Below, in pieces: positions 16,040 to 25,313 of a stretch of 64,000 bases of DNA. Each line of letters begins with the position of its first letter. The first letter of the stretch is position 1. Source of the DNA: an uncultured Granulosicoccaceae bacterium (lineage in GTDB: Bacteria > Pseudomonadota > Gammaproteobacteria > Granulosicoccales > Granulosicoccaceae); NCBI GenBank assembly GCA_937922675.1, contig CALAJN010000017.1, positions 1 through 64,000 of the forward strand, written 5' to 3'. The position numbers were made by a program, and so were the translations under genes. The notes under the pieces were generated by a model. That model was not told the origin of the DNA and did no database searches. It worked only from the letters and a program-made list of their open reading frames with translations.

Positions 16040-17158
16040 ATGACCTGGCTCCGCCTATCGCGTCTGTGCATGACAGCACTTGTGCTGCTGGTCTGCAGTA
16101 CAGCTTCGGCCACGGATGATCCTGTGCTTTTAGCTCCGGTTTCGGCGCCGCCGCTGGTGCCCGGGGGCGAGTGGGTAGTAGAGCTTGAGGCTATTGACCC
16201 GGAACGCGCCATGCGCGTGATGCTGGAGCGTTCGCCTGTGGGTGTTGAGCTGGAAACACACGCTGATGGTTGGACGCTGCGCTGGAATGTGCCTGAGCAC
16301 GTGTCAACCGCTGCCCGGATCGTTGTGCTCGCGGTCGACGTCAACAAGCCAACACGTCGGCAGTCCATGGCGTTGTTGCTGTCCGCTGTGGAGCAAAGTG
16401 GGATCATGGCGCTGAACACGCTGCCGCCGCTCGGGCTGCCCATGTTGGCACTGCAAACATTGAACACCGAGCGGCCTTTCTCGTTGTGGTTTCGTGTTGA
16501 GGGGCGCGAGCCTGATGAGGGTGCCAGTGTCGATGTGGTCGACGGGCCGGACGACTTGAGTGTCACCCAGCGCTTTGGTGGCTGGCACGAGCTTCAATGG
16601 CGGCCGAGCGCCGCGCAGCTCGGTAATCATACCGTTGAGCTGCTCGCTAGCAGCGACAATGACCCCATGCGACAGGTACGCACGCGCTGGACATTTACCG
16701 TTGCGCCCGCTGGGACTCAAACGCGTATTCCCGGACAGCCTGCGGCCAACAGCGCGGCGCAGGTGCCGACAGCCCCCTCGCCAGAGCTGCCCCTTGAGCC
16801 TCCTGCCGCGCAGTCCGCTCCGCCACTAGCGGCGGGTCAAGCGGTGGCACCACGGTTCGATGAAATGTCCAACCTCATCGTCAGCGCCGGGCGGACTGTG
16901 CAGTTCAAGGTAAGACCGGAAGTGCCCGAGGGGCAACCCGCCGTGGTCCAGATAGACCGACTCCCCCGAAACGCAAGTTTTGATGAGAACAGCGATGGGT
17001 CGCGCACCTTTCACTGGATGACAAGCGATCGTGATCAGGGGGAACACCGTTTCAGATTCACAGCCCTGAACACCCAGGATTCCACCCTGCGCGATGAGCA
17101 CGAGGTCACCATTATTGTTGGCGACCCGACGCGTGGCAAGACTGTGCCAAGCCAATGA
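16040..17158 (+). CDS. Secreted Ig/cadherin-like beta-sandwich protein
   Basis: 372 aa. It has a signal peptide (MTWLRLSRLCMTALVLLVC..., cleavage near TASA-TDD). Two or three beta-sandwich modules seem present, roughly 30-110, 120-220 and 265-365, each with the GWTLRWNVP, HELQWRP or FHWMTSDRDQGEHRF pattern of putative Ig (cadherin-like) repeats. A Pro/Ala-rich linker at about 230-265 separates them. No catalytic motif is seen. Likely an exported structural or binding protein of unknown role. It follows alkB by 72 nt on the same strand but is not evidently related to it. Confidence 0.6.
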   Translation: MTWLRLSRLCMTALVLLVCSTASATDDPVLLAPVSAPPLVPGGEWVVELEAIDPERAMRVMLERSPVGVELETHADGWTLRWNVPEHVSTAARIVVLAVDVNKPTRRQSMALLLSAVEQSGIMALNTLPPLGLPMLALQTLNTERPFSLWFRVEGREPDEGASVDVVDGPDDLSVTQRFGGWHELQWRPSAAQLGNHTVELLASSDNDPMRQVRTRWTFTVAPAGTQTRIPGQPAANSAAQVPTAPSPELPLEPPAAQSAPPLAAGQAVAPRFDEMSNLIVSAGRTVQFKVRPEVPEGQPAVVQIDRLPRNASFDENSDGSRTFHWMTSDRDQGEHRFRFTALNTQDSTLRDEHEVTIIVGDPTRGKTVPSQ

Positions 17159-17214
17159 AGCGGCTATGGCGTTTGCGCAGTGGTCGTTTGTTGAGTGTTT
17201 TGGCTAGCGTCTGA

Positions 17215-18132
17215 GTGCTCGCGCTAGCCAATCGATTTCGGCAGTTACCAGGTAATTTCAAGGGTGCCTTGACCCTGATGCTGGCTGCTGCGGGTTTTGC
17301 CTTGATGGTGGCGATGATCAAGCTCGCTGGCAGCCGCTTGTCCGTGTTTCAAATTTTGTTTGTGCGTCAGCTTGGCATGTTGGTCATGCTCGGGCCTACC
17401 TTGTTTGCAAACTTCCCCAGCGCATTCAGAAGCCAGCGTCCAAGGCTACAGATATTACGCATTGCTCTCGCTCTGGTAGCGATGCTGTGTGGCTTCACCG
17501 CAGTGATAAACCTGCCTTTGGCGGATGCGACGGCGCTGGGGTTTGCCAAGAGTTTCTTCGTCACGATTTTCGCTGTGCTGGTGTTGAAGGAGACGGTTGG
17601 GGTGCACCGTTGGACCGCGGTGGCCATCGGCTTTGTTGGCGTGCTGGTGATGGTGCGCCCCGGCAGCGAAGTAGCCAACATCTATGCTGTTCTGGCCATT
17701 GCAGGGGCTGCGGCGGCGGGCGCTGTCATGGTCGTTATACGCTTGCTCACGCGCACCGATCCAACCAACACCATACTGCTCTATCAGGCCGCTGGGGTCG
17801 GGCTTGTGATGTTGGTGCCAGGTGTGATCACCTGGCAGGCGCCAACGCCAGCCGAGTGGGGGCTGTTGATCGCGATCGGTGTGGTGTCCTACTTTGCGCA
17901 GAAGCTTAACGTGCTTGCCTTTACCTGGGGTGAGGCCTCGATGCTCGCCTCACTGGACTACGTGCGCCTTCTGTATGCAGCCGCATTCGGTTGGTTCTGG
18001 TTCAATACTTTCCCGGGCGTCTCGACATGGGTGGGGGCCGCAATCATTGTTGTGGCGTCGATCTACACGATTTGGCGAGAGCGTGTGCGCAACCAACGGC
18101 TGGCGCGTAACCCGTCAGGACTGGCTAACTGA
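17215..18132 (+). CDS. EamA/DMT-family transporter
   Basis: 305 aa with ten hydrophobic segments in two EamA repeats. It has the typical GFALMVAMIKLAG first helix, the LPLADATALGFAKSFFVTIFAVLVLKE stretch at the end of repeat one (quoted in part: ADATALGF, LVLKE) and a matching ASLDYVRLLYAAAFGWFWF region in repeat two. These are small-metabolite exporters. The start is a GTG at 17215 with no clear ribosome site. The substrate is unknown. Confidence 0.85.
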   Translation: MLALANRFRQLPGNFKGALTLMLAAAGFALMVAMIKLAGSRLSVFQILFVRQLGMLVMLGPTLFANFPSAFRSQRPRLQILRIALALVAMLCGFTAVINLPLADATALGFAKSFFVTIFAVLVLKETVGVHRWTAVAIGFVGVLVMVRPGSEVANIYAVLAIAGAAAAGAVMVVIRLLTRTDPTNTILLYQAAGVGLVMLVPGVITWQAPTPAEWGLLIAIGVVSYFAQKLNVLAFTWGEASMLASLDYVRLLYAAAFGWFWFNTFPGVSTWVGAAIIVVASIYTIWRERVRNQRLARNPSGLAN

Positions 18133-18180
18133 CGAGGCGGTTGTCAAGCCACCTCAGGGTGCAGACGCACTCGTGTGTTT

Positions 18181-18705
18181 TCAGCTAGTGCCTTTCTTGA
18201 GCCGTTCGAGTTCAGCTGCCAAAGCATTGAGGCGTTCGGCGTGTTGTGTGTGCATGTCCAGATCGCCCTTGCGCAGGTTTACACGACTGGCGTAGTCACC
18301 CTTTGTAAGTGCTTCAATGTGTCTGGTGAATGGTCGAAAGGGGCCAACCAGTCGGTGTGTGTAGGCAATGCACACAGCTGCAAGCAAAGCGATGTAGAGC
18401 ACAAACAGCGCACCACAATAGCGAAACACGTGTACCAGCTGAATCTCTATCATTTCACCGTAGTACCCCGTGCCCTCGTTGGCACTGGAGACCACAGAAA
18501 TTAGGTCGCTGAAAGCGAAATACAAGAAAGTCCCCAAAAGCACAGCGACGACTGCTGTGGTACCCAGCATGTACATTAGCAATTTGAATTGCACAAAAGG
18601 CTGCCACACGGCGTTTACAAGACGCCGATTTTGCGCTGACGGCTCCGTGCCTGCGTTCATGGTGTTGGATACGGCGCCTGCGTTCAGACTGTCTGTAGTG
18701 CCCAT
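18181..18705 (-). CDS. HAMP-domain membrane protein without output domain
   Basis: 174 aa. Two transmembrane segments (about 40-65 and 93-115) flank a short periplasmic stretch of about 25 residues. A HAMP-like helix pair follows (RLVGPFRPFTRHIEALTKGD, then RVNLRKGDL). The protein ends in a short coiled coil (AERLNALAAELERLKKG). No kinase, cyclase or methyl-accepting region follows. It could be a partner subunit or a regulator that binds another HAMP protein. Convergent with the DMT exporter gene. Confidence 0.65.
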   Translation of the reverse strand: MGTTDSLNAGAVSNTMNAGTEPSAQNRRLVNAVWQPFVQFKLLMYMLGTTAVVAVLLGTFLYFAFSDLISVVSSANEGTGYYGEMIEIQLVHVFRYCGALFVLYIALLAAVCIAYTHRLVGPFRPFTRHIEALTKGDYASRVNLRKGDLDMHTQHAERLNALAAELERLKKGTS

Positions 18706-18879
18706 ACGTTTTCCCGATGCAGCTTTGCAACAGAGCTATCGGTTGAATACGCTTGTTCCTTGATAGCCAAATACCGAATTTCGCGTAGTACCTTCATTCG
18801 ATACACGTAAATGATGCCTACCCCATCACGGAATAACTGTGACAGGATCGCAGGCTGATACCTGCATGGATAGTGATTG

Positions 18880-19401
18880 ATGCTCTATACCCTGGATACC
18901 CGCAGTCCTTCGGTAGCGGAGGGCGGCTTTATCGCCCCCGGTGCCCACGTTGTCGGCGATGCCCGATTATCGGCCCGTGTCAGTGTCTGGTTTGGTGCTG
19001 TTATCCGTGCCGACAATGACACCATATCGATTGGCACTGGTAGCAACATCCAGGACGGTGCGGTATTGCATGTTGATTCTGGCGTCCCCTTGAGCATCGG
19101 CGAGCATGTCACCGTTGGGCATCAGGCCATGCTGCATGGCTGCACCGTTGGCGACGGCAGCTTGATCGGTATCGGCGCCGTTGTGCTCAACGGCGCGCTT
19201 ATTGGTCGCAACTGCCTGATCGGCGCCAAGGCGCTGGTGACAGAGAATACTGTCATACCCGACGGCTCACTCTTTCTCGGCTCCCCGGGTAAGGTCGTGC
19301 GCGAACTATCAAACGAGCAGATCGCTGGTATGCATGCCGGGACCCAAAGCTATATCGACAAGATCACGCTCTACGCCCGGATGGCAAGCACCGAGGCGTA
19401 G
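18880..19401 (+). CDS. Gamma-carbonic-anhydrase-like hexapeptide-repeat protein
   Basis: 173 aa from the ATG at 18880. Left-handed beta-helix hexapeptide repeats run from about residue 18 to 140 (GARLSARVSVWFGAVIRADND-type start, shown in part: VWFGAVIRADND). Metal-binding His candidates are in VLHVDSG, GHQAMLHG and the VTVGH stretch, matching the three-His pattern of the YrdA/PaaY/CaiE group. Members are putative carbonic anhydrases, and some are thioesterases. It is a stand-alone gene. Confidence 0.85.
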   Translation: MLYTLDTRSPSVAEGGFIAPGAHVVGDARLSARVSVWFGAVIRADNDTISIGTGSNIQDGAVLHVDSGVPLSIGEHVTVGHQAMLHGCTVGDGSLIGIGAVVLNGALIGRNCLIGAKALVTENTVIPDGSLFLGSPGKVVRELSNEQIAGMHAGTQSYIDKITLYARMASTEA

Positions 19402-19422
19402 AGCGTTGTGCGCAGATCCGCA

Positions 19423-20658
19423 CTACATCTGCAAGGCGGGCTCTGCCGGGTCGATGGTGATGTCACCATCAAGCCGCGACTCGAAGGCACGCAGTCGCTT
19501 GTGAATGGACATCAGCTCAACGATGGTTGTCCATGAGTTAACCAGAAACTGAAACGAGTTTTCCACTCGGCCAAAGGCCTGGTTGATCTGTTGGAAGGTG
19601 CCAAATGTGATCGCGCCTGCAACAATCGTGGGCGCCATGGCGACCAGAGGGATGAAGTTTGCCCCCTGCAGGTAGGCGTAGCGAAAGACATTGAAGTACA
19701 GATAGTTGAAGTACAGTTTGAAATAGTTTTTGCGAACGCTGGAATAGAGCTCAGTGATTTGCATCGGTTGAGCGCGCTCGGCGTTGTCTTCCCCAAACAC
19801 CAGCTCCTTGCGGTAAGCCGCCTCCACTTTTTGATTGTTGAACTCGAGCCCGGGCAGCCGGTAGCCCACCGCTGCCAACAGCACGGTTCCAAAGATGGAC
19901 GAGATCAGCGCAACAAAGACCAGTGAGCCTGGTACCGCGCCGAGAAAGGGTAATTCCGTGATCTGTGCGGACAGGGTCCACAGCAAGGGTATGAAGGCAA
20001 TCAGCGTCATGATGGCGCTGACAAAGTTCGAACCCAGACCCTCGACGATGCCGGCAAAACGCATGGTGTCTTCCTGCACTCGCTGGGCTGCACCCTCAAT
20101 ATCCCGCAGTCGCGTCCAGTTGCTCATGTAGTAATCGTTCATGGCGGTTCTCCACCGAAACACGTAGTGCTGGGTGAAGTAGGACAACAGCACCAGTACC
20201 ATGATCAAGGGAACGAGGACGTAGAACACAGTGATGAGCTGACCAAAGAACTCCTCCAGGGTGACGCTGCCAGGGTCTGTCAGGGCCTGCTGGATCAGAT
20301 CAAAGAACTCGCCGTACCACGTGTTGAGATAGACCCCGATCTGCACATTGAAGTAAGTCACCAGCAAGATCACGGCGCTGCCCCAGACGGCCCAGCCGTA
20401 CCAACGATTGCGATCAATAAAACCCCAGATAATGCAGAACACGAAGGTCGCAAGCACCAGATACTGGTAGAGCCAGACCTTGTCCGGGTTCAGAAATGGC
20501 GCGCGTTCGCCCTCGGCCACTTCTGCCGCCTCACGCATCAGGCTGAGCTGCGGTGCCAGCCCGTCAGCAAACCCGTACCAGACAAACAGCGCCAGAAAAA
20601 ACCACCCGACGGCGGACCAGACGAACATCTTGGGGCGAGGGAAAAACGAGGCAAACAT
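19423..20658 (-). CDS. SbmA/BacA-like peptide transporter
   Basis: 411 aa, typical SbmA length. The N-terminal MFASFFPRPKMFVWSAVGWF, the WYGWAVWGSAVI and YYMSNWTRLRDIEGAAQRVQED stretches and the C-terminal FQQINQAFGRVENSFQFLVN are characteristic of SbmA/BacA inner-membrane proteins. These are proton-driven importers of proline-rich peptides, microcins and B12-like molecules. About seven transmembrane segments are seen. There is no attached ATPase domain, which separates it from the ABCD/Rv1819c-type relatives. Confidence 0.9.
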   Translation of the reverse strand: MFASFFPRPKMFVWSAVGWFFLALFVWYGFADGLAPQLSLMREAAEVAEGERAPFLNPDKVWLYQYLVLATFVFCIIWGFIDRNRWYGWAVWGSAVILLVTYFNVQIGVYLNTWYGEFFDLIQQALTDPGSVTLEEFFGQLITVFYVLVPLIMVLVLLSYFTQHYVFRWRTAMNDYYMSNWTRLRDIEGAAQRVQEDTMRFAGIVEGLGSNFVSAIMTLIAFIPLLWTLSAQITELPFLGAVPGSLVFVALISSIFGTVLLAAVGYRLPGLEFNNQKVEAAYRKELVFGEDNAERAQPMQITELYSSVRKNYFKLYFNYLYFNVFRYAYLQGANFIPLVAMAPTIVAGAITFGTFQQINQAFGRVENSFQFLVNSWTTIVELMSIHKRLRAFESRLDGDITIDPAEPALQM

Positions 20659-21055
20659 GGGTTCTGATTCCTGAGTAGCCGAGATTTGAGACCAAATCCT
20701 GCGACCGGGCTGATAATCGGACCGGCCCTCGGATTCTAGTCACCAGGCGATGCACTGTCGCCAGATGTGATGTGGAGCGCTCTGACATCCAAGGTCATGT
20801 CGATCGTCAGATACATAAATAATGGCCCGGATAACACGGCGCCAGCATGGATGTGCCGGTGCATCACTCCAGCGCGCCGATGGCCACGGCAACTGTCATC
20901 CAAGCTCGACTCAGACTGGCTACATAGCCCCGTCGTGGCTGGCTGTAGCGGCTCCGGCCAAGGTCGTTTATCGTGTTCGGATAATCGCGTAACCTGCGTC
21001 ACGCAATTACCTGATCCGGGCCGCAGGCCCTGTCCATCGACCTAGATACTCAAAC
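20659..21055. other. Divergent intergenic region upstream of xsc
   Basis: This 397-bp gap lies between the divergent sbmA-like gene and xsc. It holds no convincing gene. An 8-base motif GATAATCG occurs near 20712 and again near 20980. A GGGCC-GCA-GGCCC hairpin (21018-21030) lies 26 nt before the xsc start and may affect its mRNA leader. No copy of the LacI operator at 3062 is visible here. Confidence 0.4.
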
Positions 21056-22825
21056 ATGAAAATGACCACCGAGGAGGCCTTTGTAAAGGTCCTCCAGATG
21101 CACGCCATCGAGCACGCCTTTGGCATCATCGGCTCGGCTATGATGCCGATCTCGGATCTCTTTCCCAAAGCGGGCATCACCTTTTGGGACTGTGCGCATG
21201 AGTGCAACGCCGGCATGATGGCCGACGGCTACACGCGCGCCACAGGACGCATGTCCATGATGGTTGCCCAGAACGGTCCGGGTATTACCAATTTTGTGAC
21301 CCCGGTCAAAACCGCCTACTGGAATCACACACCGCTGTTGCTGGTCACGCCCCAGGCGGCCAACAAGACCATCGGGCAGGGCGGGTTCCAGGAGATCGAG
21401 CAGATGAAACTGTTCGAGGACATGGTCTGCTACCAGGAAGAGGTGCGCGACCCCTCGCGCATGGCAGAGGTGCTCAACCGCGTCATCGAGAAGGCCATTC
21501 GGGGCTCAGCACCGGCGCAGATCAACATCCCCCGCGACTACTGGACCCAGGTTGTCGACATCGAGCTGCCGCAGGTGGTGCGTCTTGAGCGCCCACGCGG
21601 TGGCGAGTCAGCCATAGCTGAGGCAGCCAAACTGCTGAGTGAGGCGTCGTTCCCGGTCATTCTCAATGGCGCCGGTGTGGTACTCGCTGATGGCATTCCA
21701 GCCTCGGCGGCGCTCGCCGAGAAGCTCGATGCACCGGTTGCCTGCAACTACCAGCACAATGATGCCTTCCCGGGCTCCCACCCGCTAGCCGTCGGCCCGC
21801 TGGGGTACAACGGCTCAAAGGCTGCGATGGAGCTGATCGCCAAGGCCGATGTAGTGCTGGCTCTTGGCACGCGTCTGAATCCCTTCTCGACGCTACCGGG
21901 CTATGGCATCGACTATTGGCCGGCAGACGCCAAGCTGATTCAGGTGGATATCAACTCCGATCGCATCGGTCTGACCAAGCGCGTGGACGTCGCCATTCAG
22001 GGCGATGCAAGGCAGGTTGCCGAGCAGCTTCTTGCGTCACTCGGTGGTGGCGCCGGTGACAGCGGTCGTGCTGCTCGGAAAGAGGAGATTCGTGACACCA
22101 AGGCGCGCTGGAAGCAGGAGCTTATGGGGCTGGACCACGAAGATGATGATCCAGGCACCAACTGGAACGAGCGCGCTCGCCAGCGAGACCCTGATCGCAT
22201 GTCACCGCGGGAGGCTTGGCGCTCGATTGTCGAGGCCTTGCCCAAGGAGGCAATCATCTCGAGTGACATCGGTAACAACTGCGCCATCGGTAACGCGTAC
22301 CCCAGTTTTGAGGACGGGCGAAAGTATCTTGCGCCAGGCCTTTTTGGTCCTTGCGGCTATGGCTTCCCGGCCATCCTGGGTGCCAAGATCGGTCAGCCGG
22401 ATGTGCCGGTTGTCGGCTTTGCAGGAGACGGTGCTTTTGGTATCTCCATGAATGAGATGACCGCCTGCGGTCGCGGTGACTGGAAGCCGATCACCATGGT
22501 GATTTTCCGTAACTATCAGTGGGGTGCTGAAAAGCGCAATACCACGCTGTGGTTTGACGACAACTTCGTGGGCACCGAGCTCAACGAAGGCGTTGAATAC
22601 GCCAAGATTGCCGAGGCCTGTGGTCTCAAGGGTGTGCAGGTCAAGGGCATGACCGAGCTGACGCAGGCGCTGGAAACCGCGATTGATGATCAGATGAACA
22701 AGAACACCACCACCTTCATCGAGGTTGTACTCAATCAGGAGCTCGGCGAGCCCTTCCGTCGTGATGCAATGAAAAAGCCTGTACCGGTTGCCGGAGTTTC
22801 CTCGGGCGATATGCAATCCGCGTAA
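21056..22825 (+). CDS. xsc: Sulfoacetaldehyde acetyltransferase
   Basis: 589 aa, standard Xsc length. It is a thiamine-diphosphate enzyme that converts sulfoacetaldehyde plus phosphate to acetyl phosphate and sulfite. N-terminal HAIEHAFGIIGSAMMPISDL, the CAHECNAGMMADGYTRATGR stretch with the catalytic ThDP glutamate region, and VAQNGPGITNFVTPVKTAYW are diagnostic. The C-terminal ThDP/Mg motif is GDGAFGISMNEMTACGRGDW followed by the NYQWGAEKRN segment. Two possible starts (21056 and 21062) differ by two residues. No pta, sulfite exporter or taurine genes adjoin it, so acetyl phosphate and sulfite handling must be encoded elsewhere. Confidence 0.95.
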   Translation: MKMTTEEAFVKVLQMHAIEHAFGIIGSAMMPISDLFPKAGITFWDCAHECNAGMMADGYTRATGRMSMMVAQNGPGITNFVTPVKTAYWNHTPLLLVTPQAANKTIGQGGFQEIEQMKLFEDMVCYQEEVRDPSRMAEVLNRVIEKAIRGSAPAQINIPRDYWTQVVDIELPQVVRLERPRGGESAIAEAAKLLSEASFPVILNGAGVVLADGIPASAALAEKLDAPVACNYQHNDAFPGSHPLAVGPLGYNGSKAAMELIAKADVVLALGTRLNPFSTLPGYGIDYWPADAKLIQVDINSDRIGLTKRVDVAIQGDARQVAEQLLASLGGGAGDSGRAARKEEIRDTKARWKQELMGLDHEDDDPGTNWNERARQRDPDRMSPREAWRSIVEALPKEAIISSDIGNNCAIGNAYPSFEDGRKYLAPGLFGPCGYGFPAILGAKIGQPDVPVVGFAGDGAFGISMNEMTACGRGDWKPITMVIFRNYQWGAEKRNTTLWFDDNFVGTELNEGVEYAKIAEACGLKGVQVKGMTELTQALETAIDDQMNKNTTTFIEVVLNQELGEPFRRDAMKKPVPVAGVSSGDMQSA

Positions 22826-22852
22826 GCGGCTTGCCGCGTTAGAGCACAGTGT

Positions 22853-22886
22853 GTGCAAGCGTCACCATCTGGGGTGGCGCTTGCAC
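22853..22886 (+). terminator. Strong hairpin downstream of xsc
   Basis: GTGCAAGCGTCACC (22853-22866) pairs with GGTGGCGCTTGCAC (22873-22886) over 14 bp with one G-U pair and a six-base loop. It lies 27 nt after the xsc stop. No T-run follows, so it may act as a 3' stabiliser or Rho-dependent end rather than a classic intrinsic terminator. Confidence 0.55.
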
Positions 22887-23088
22887 CCTACCAAGCCAAT
22901 GCAGGGGTTGCTAAGCGGTCATCTTGTCAACGCAAGGTCACATTCTGACCCGAGCCATTGCTATCGAGCTATCGTTTGGCATGCGACAAATAATCGTCGT
23001 CAATGACGTTGATCTGTAGGCTTGGTAACCACAGTTGAGTGCTCAACTAGCCGATGGTAGGCGTCCGTCCTGATAACCGCTGCAGGCC

Positions 23089-24528
23089 ATGCTCTACCTA
23101 CTTACCTTGATCAAAGCGCTGGTCTTGCTGGTCCCCTGGGGACTGGCCGACGCTCAACAGGCGCGTATCGGTGGCAGTGCGATAAGTCTGACATCGGACA
23201 TCATAGGATACAAGTCTGGCACCTCACTGGCCAGTGAGATTAGTGTACCTGCCGCGCTTACAGTTGCCGGTCATGTGCGATACCCCGACACCTCAGTTTC
23301 TCAGTTCTGGAATTGGCGCACGGGTACGGTTATTCGCGAGCTGTCTCATCATGTCGATACAACCGGTCTGCCCGGTGAGTCGCTGAGGCCGTCTGATGTG
23401 GTGGCTGCCATTGCCGAGCACACTCAGATCCTCTACATCCTGAACATCGCCAACCCGACGCCCGTCACCGGTTTGAGCATTGCTGATGGTCGAGCGACGC
23501 CGGATAGTCTGGCCGTGCTCGACGCCAAGATAGATGACATGCTAGCGGCGCTGGCAGCGTTTGAGCGTGCCGGTCGGTCAGTTGCACGGGTTGTGATCGG
23601 CGCGGATTTTTCCAATGACCTTGTACCGGGGATCTATACCGGGAATGTGCAACGGTATATTCGACACGCCAATCGCGTTGCCCAAAACATCAAGGGCTTT
23701 GATGCGACTATTGAGGTGGGTGTTGTTGCTGAGTCAAGTCGAGGTGCACACAATGCCACTGACTGGAACAAGGCGTTGCATGTGGCACTAGCTTCCGGAA
23801 GGTTGCGTAATGTGGATGCCTTGAGTTTTGAGCGCGCACCCAAGACCTCCTTGCCCACCGGGCTGGACAGCGCAGACGCTGCCGAGCTTACGTTGGGGCG
23901 AGCGCACCGACATGCGAGTGGACCTGTAGCTCGTGACCTTGTACAAGTTCCGGCGGGATACTCGTTTTGGTCAGACGAATACTTCAGTGAGCTTGAGTCG
24001 CTGCAGGGCACCTGGGTACACGCTTTGTACAAGGCGATTGTTGCAACTCGATCACTTGCCCTTGCGCCACGTTTGTCCTCGTTGACACTGTCCGGTAGTG
24101 CAGACGTACCGGAAGTCGAAGGGGTAGCAGCAGAGGATCTTGCGATGGGCGTATTGCTGCGCGCTCTCCATAACCGAAGGGAATTCCGTTCATTGAGCTT
24201 TGATGGCGTAGATCAGATCAGACCTGTCGAAGGTGCGCCGGGTGTCTCCGGTGTCATGCTGTCTGGCGATGATAGTGAGGCGATCGTGTTGATCAATGCC
24301 ACACAGCAGCTGATCGAAAATGTGCAGGTCAGTGGTTTGTTGAAGCCCGGCGTTCGTCACCGGGCTGAACAGCACAGCGACTCAACACCGCTCACACGAG
24401 CCCCGGACGGCGGGCCGGTGCGCTCAGGTATGGGTGGCGGACTCGAATCGCGCGAGTGGGATTTGCCCGGTCAGACAGTCGATCTCAAGCCGTTCTCCAT
24501 AACGCTTGTGCAGTCCATGCCCCACTGA
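23089..24528 (+). CDS. Secreted TIM-barrel-like protein, possible glycoside hydrolase
   Basis: 479 aa with a signal peptide (MLYLLTLIKALVLLVPW..., cleavage near ADAQQ). The layout resembles arabinofuranosidase-type glycosidases: an N-terminal barrel-like stretch to about residue 390 (ILYILNIANPTP, VARVVIGADFSND, ATIEVGVVAES, FWSDEYFSELESLQGTWVHA) and a C-terminal beta domain (GVMLSGDDSEAIVLINAT, VDLKPFSITLVQS). In that family acidic residues at barrel strand ends are catalytic. Here Glu in IEVGVVAES and in the FWSDEYFSE region are candidates, but I cannot confirm an active site. The family call is tentative. Confidence 0.5.
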   Translation: MLYLLTLIKALVLLVPWGLADAQQARIGGSAISLTSDIIGYKSGTSLASEISVPAALTVAGHVRYPDTSVSQFWNWRTGTVIRELSHHVDTTGLPGESLRPSDVVAAIAEHTQILYILNIANPTPVTGLSIADGRATPDSLAVLDAKIDDMLAALAAFERAGRSVARVVIGADFSNDLVPGIYTGNVQRYIRHANRVAQNIKGFDATIEVGVVAESSRGAHNATDWNKALHVALASGRLRNVDALSFERAPKTSLPTGLDSADAAELTLGRAHRHASGPVARDLVQVPAGYSFWSDEYFSELESLQGTWVHALYKAIVATRSLALAPRLSSLTLSGSADVPEVEGVAAEDLAMGVLLRALHNRREFRSLSFDGVDQIRPVEGAPGVSGVMLSGDDSEAIVLINATQQLIENVQVSGLLKPGVRHRAEQHSDSTPLTRAPDGGPVRSGMGGGLESREWDLPGQTVDLKPFSITLVQSMPH

Positions 24529-24531
24529 GTG

Positions 24532-24555
24532 CCCGGCCACGCAACGGCGGCCGGG
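24532..24555. terminator. GC-rich hairpin between convergent genes
   Basis: CCCGGCC (24532-24538) and GGCCGGG (24549-24555) form a perfect 7-bp stem. It sits directly after the 479-aa secreted protein gene and before the convergent Tat-type gene, a good position for a shared transcription end. There is no T-run. Confidence 0.45.
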
Positions 24556-24593
24556 TCCAATGAATCATGCCCAGGGATTCATGCCCGTGTAGC

Positions 24594-25157
24594 TTAGGCT
24601 GCTACGTGCAGCGGACTTTGCACAAGCACCGCTGCACTGCCAGCCATGTAGGCAGACAGGTGCACGATGCGCGTACCGTGAGGTAGTCGCTCAACTGTAT
24701 CCACTGCAATGAAGTCGCCGGCGGGAGACTCGATCGCGTTAACCGCGTTGGCCAGGATGGGTTTTATCTGAACAGACACCTCACGCCCGGCGGGCACCTT
24801 GATTGATCCTTCGGTACAGGCATCGTTGCAGTCGATCATGTCGCCGTCAAACACCACACGATTCGCGTGAAAACGCGAGATGCTGATGTCAGAGTCGGTC
24901 AGATTGCGCAGTAGCAAGGTGTCTTCCGCAACATCGCGGCCGCTGATCAGTGTGGCGTCAAGATCGAGTTGACGAGCGTTTGTAGTAGCCCTGCCGTTGG
25001 CATCCGGGGCCGCTAGCGCAGAGTTGGCTAGCGCGACGCCGGACCATCCGCTTACAAGACCGCTTGCACCGAATGAGGCCATGCCCTTGAGTGTGCGGCG
25101 TCGCCGATGATCGACATCTGGTCGGTTGTGGTTTTTCTCGCTCTTCTGGTGTTTCAT
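24594..25157 (-). CDS. Tat-exported protein of unknown function
   Basis: 187 aa from the ATG at 25157; an upstream in-frame TTG/ATG region to 25238 lacks a better ribosome site. A twin-arginine-type leader (HRRRRTLKGMASFGASGLVSGW) precedes a region with alternating beta strands (TLLLRNLTDSDISISRFHAN, VPAGREVSVQIKPIL, GTRIVHLSAYMAGSAAVLVQ). It has two cysteines close together (DCNDAC). The folded mature part may bind a cofactor, which would explain Tat export, but none is evident. It is divergent from the SDR gene. Confidence 0.6.
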   Translation of the reverse strand: MKHQKSEKNHNRPDVDHRRRRTLKGMASFGASGLVSGWSGVALANSALAAPDANGRATTNARQLDLDATLISGRDVAEDTLLLRNLTDSDISISRFHANRVVFDGDMIDCNDACTEGSIKVPAGREVSVQIKPILANAVNAIESPAGDFIAVDTVERLPHGTRIVHLSAYMAGSAAVLVQSPLHVAA

Positions 25158-25313
25158 GGGGTTTCCCGTTAGCTGCCCAATCGGGCGTGCAAGTGCAAGG
25201 TATGGGAATGCAAGGGGATTGCAGCCGCAGATTTGCACTCGTTAACAAACTGGTACGTCCGCTGGGGCAATTCGGTAGTCTCTGCCACCTGCCCACCGCA
25301 TTGAAGAACGCTG

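Noticed and set aside
22202..22858. Minus-strand frame of 218 codons
   Set aside because: Antisense to xsc; no ribosome site or family features.
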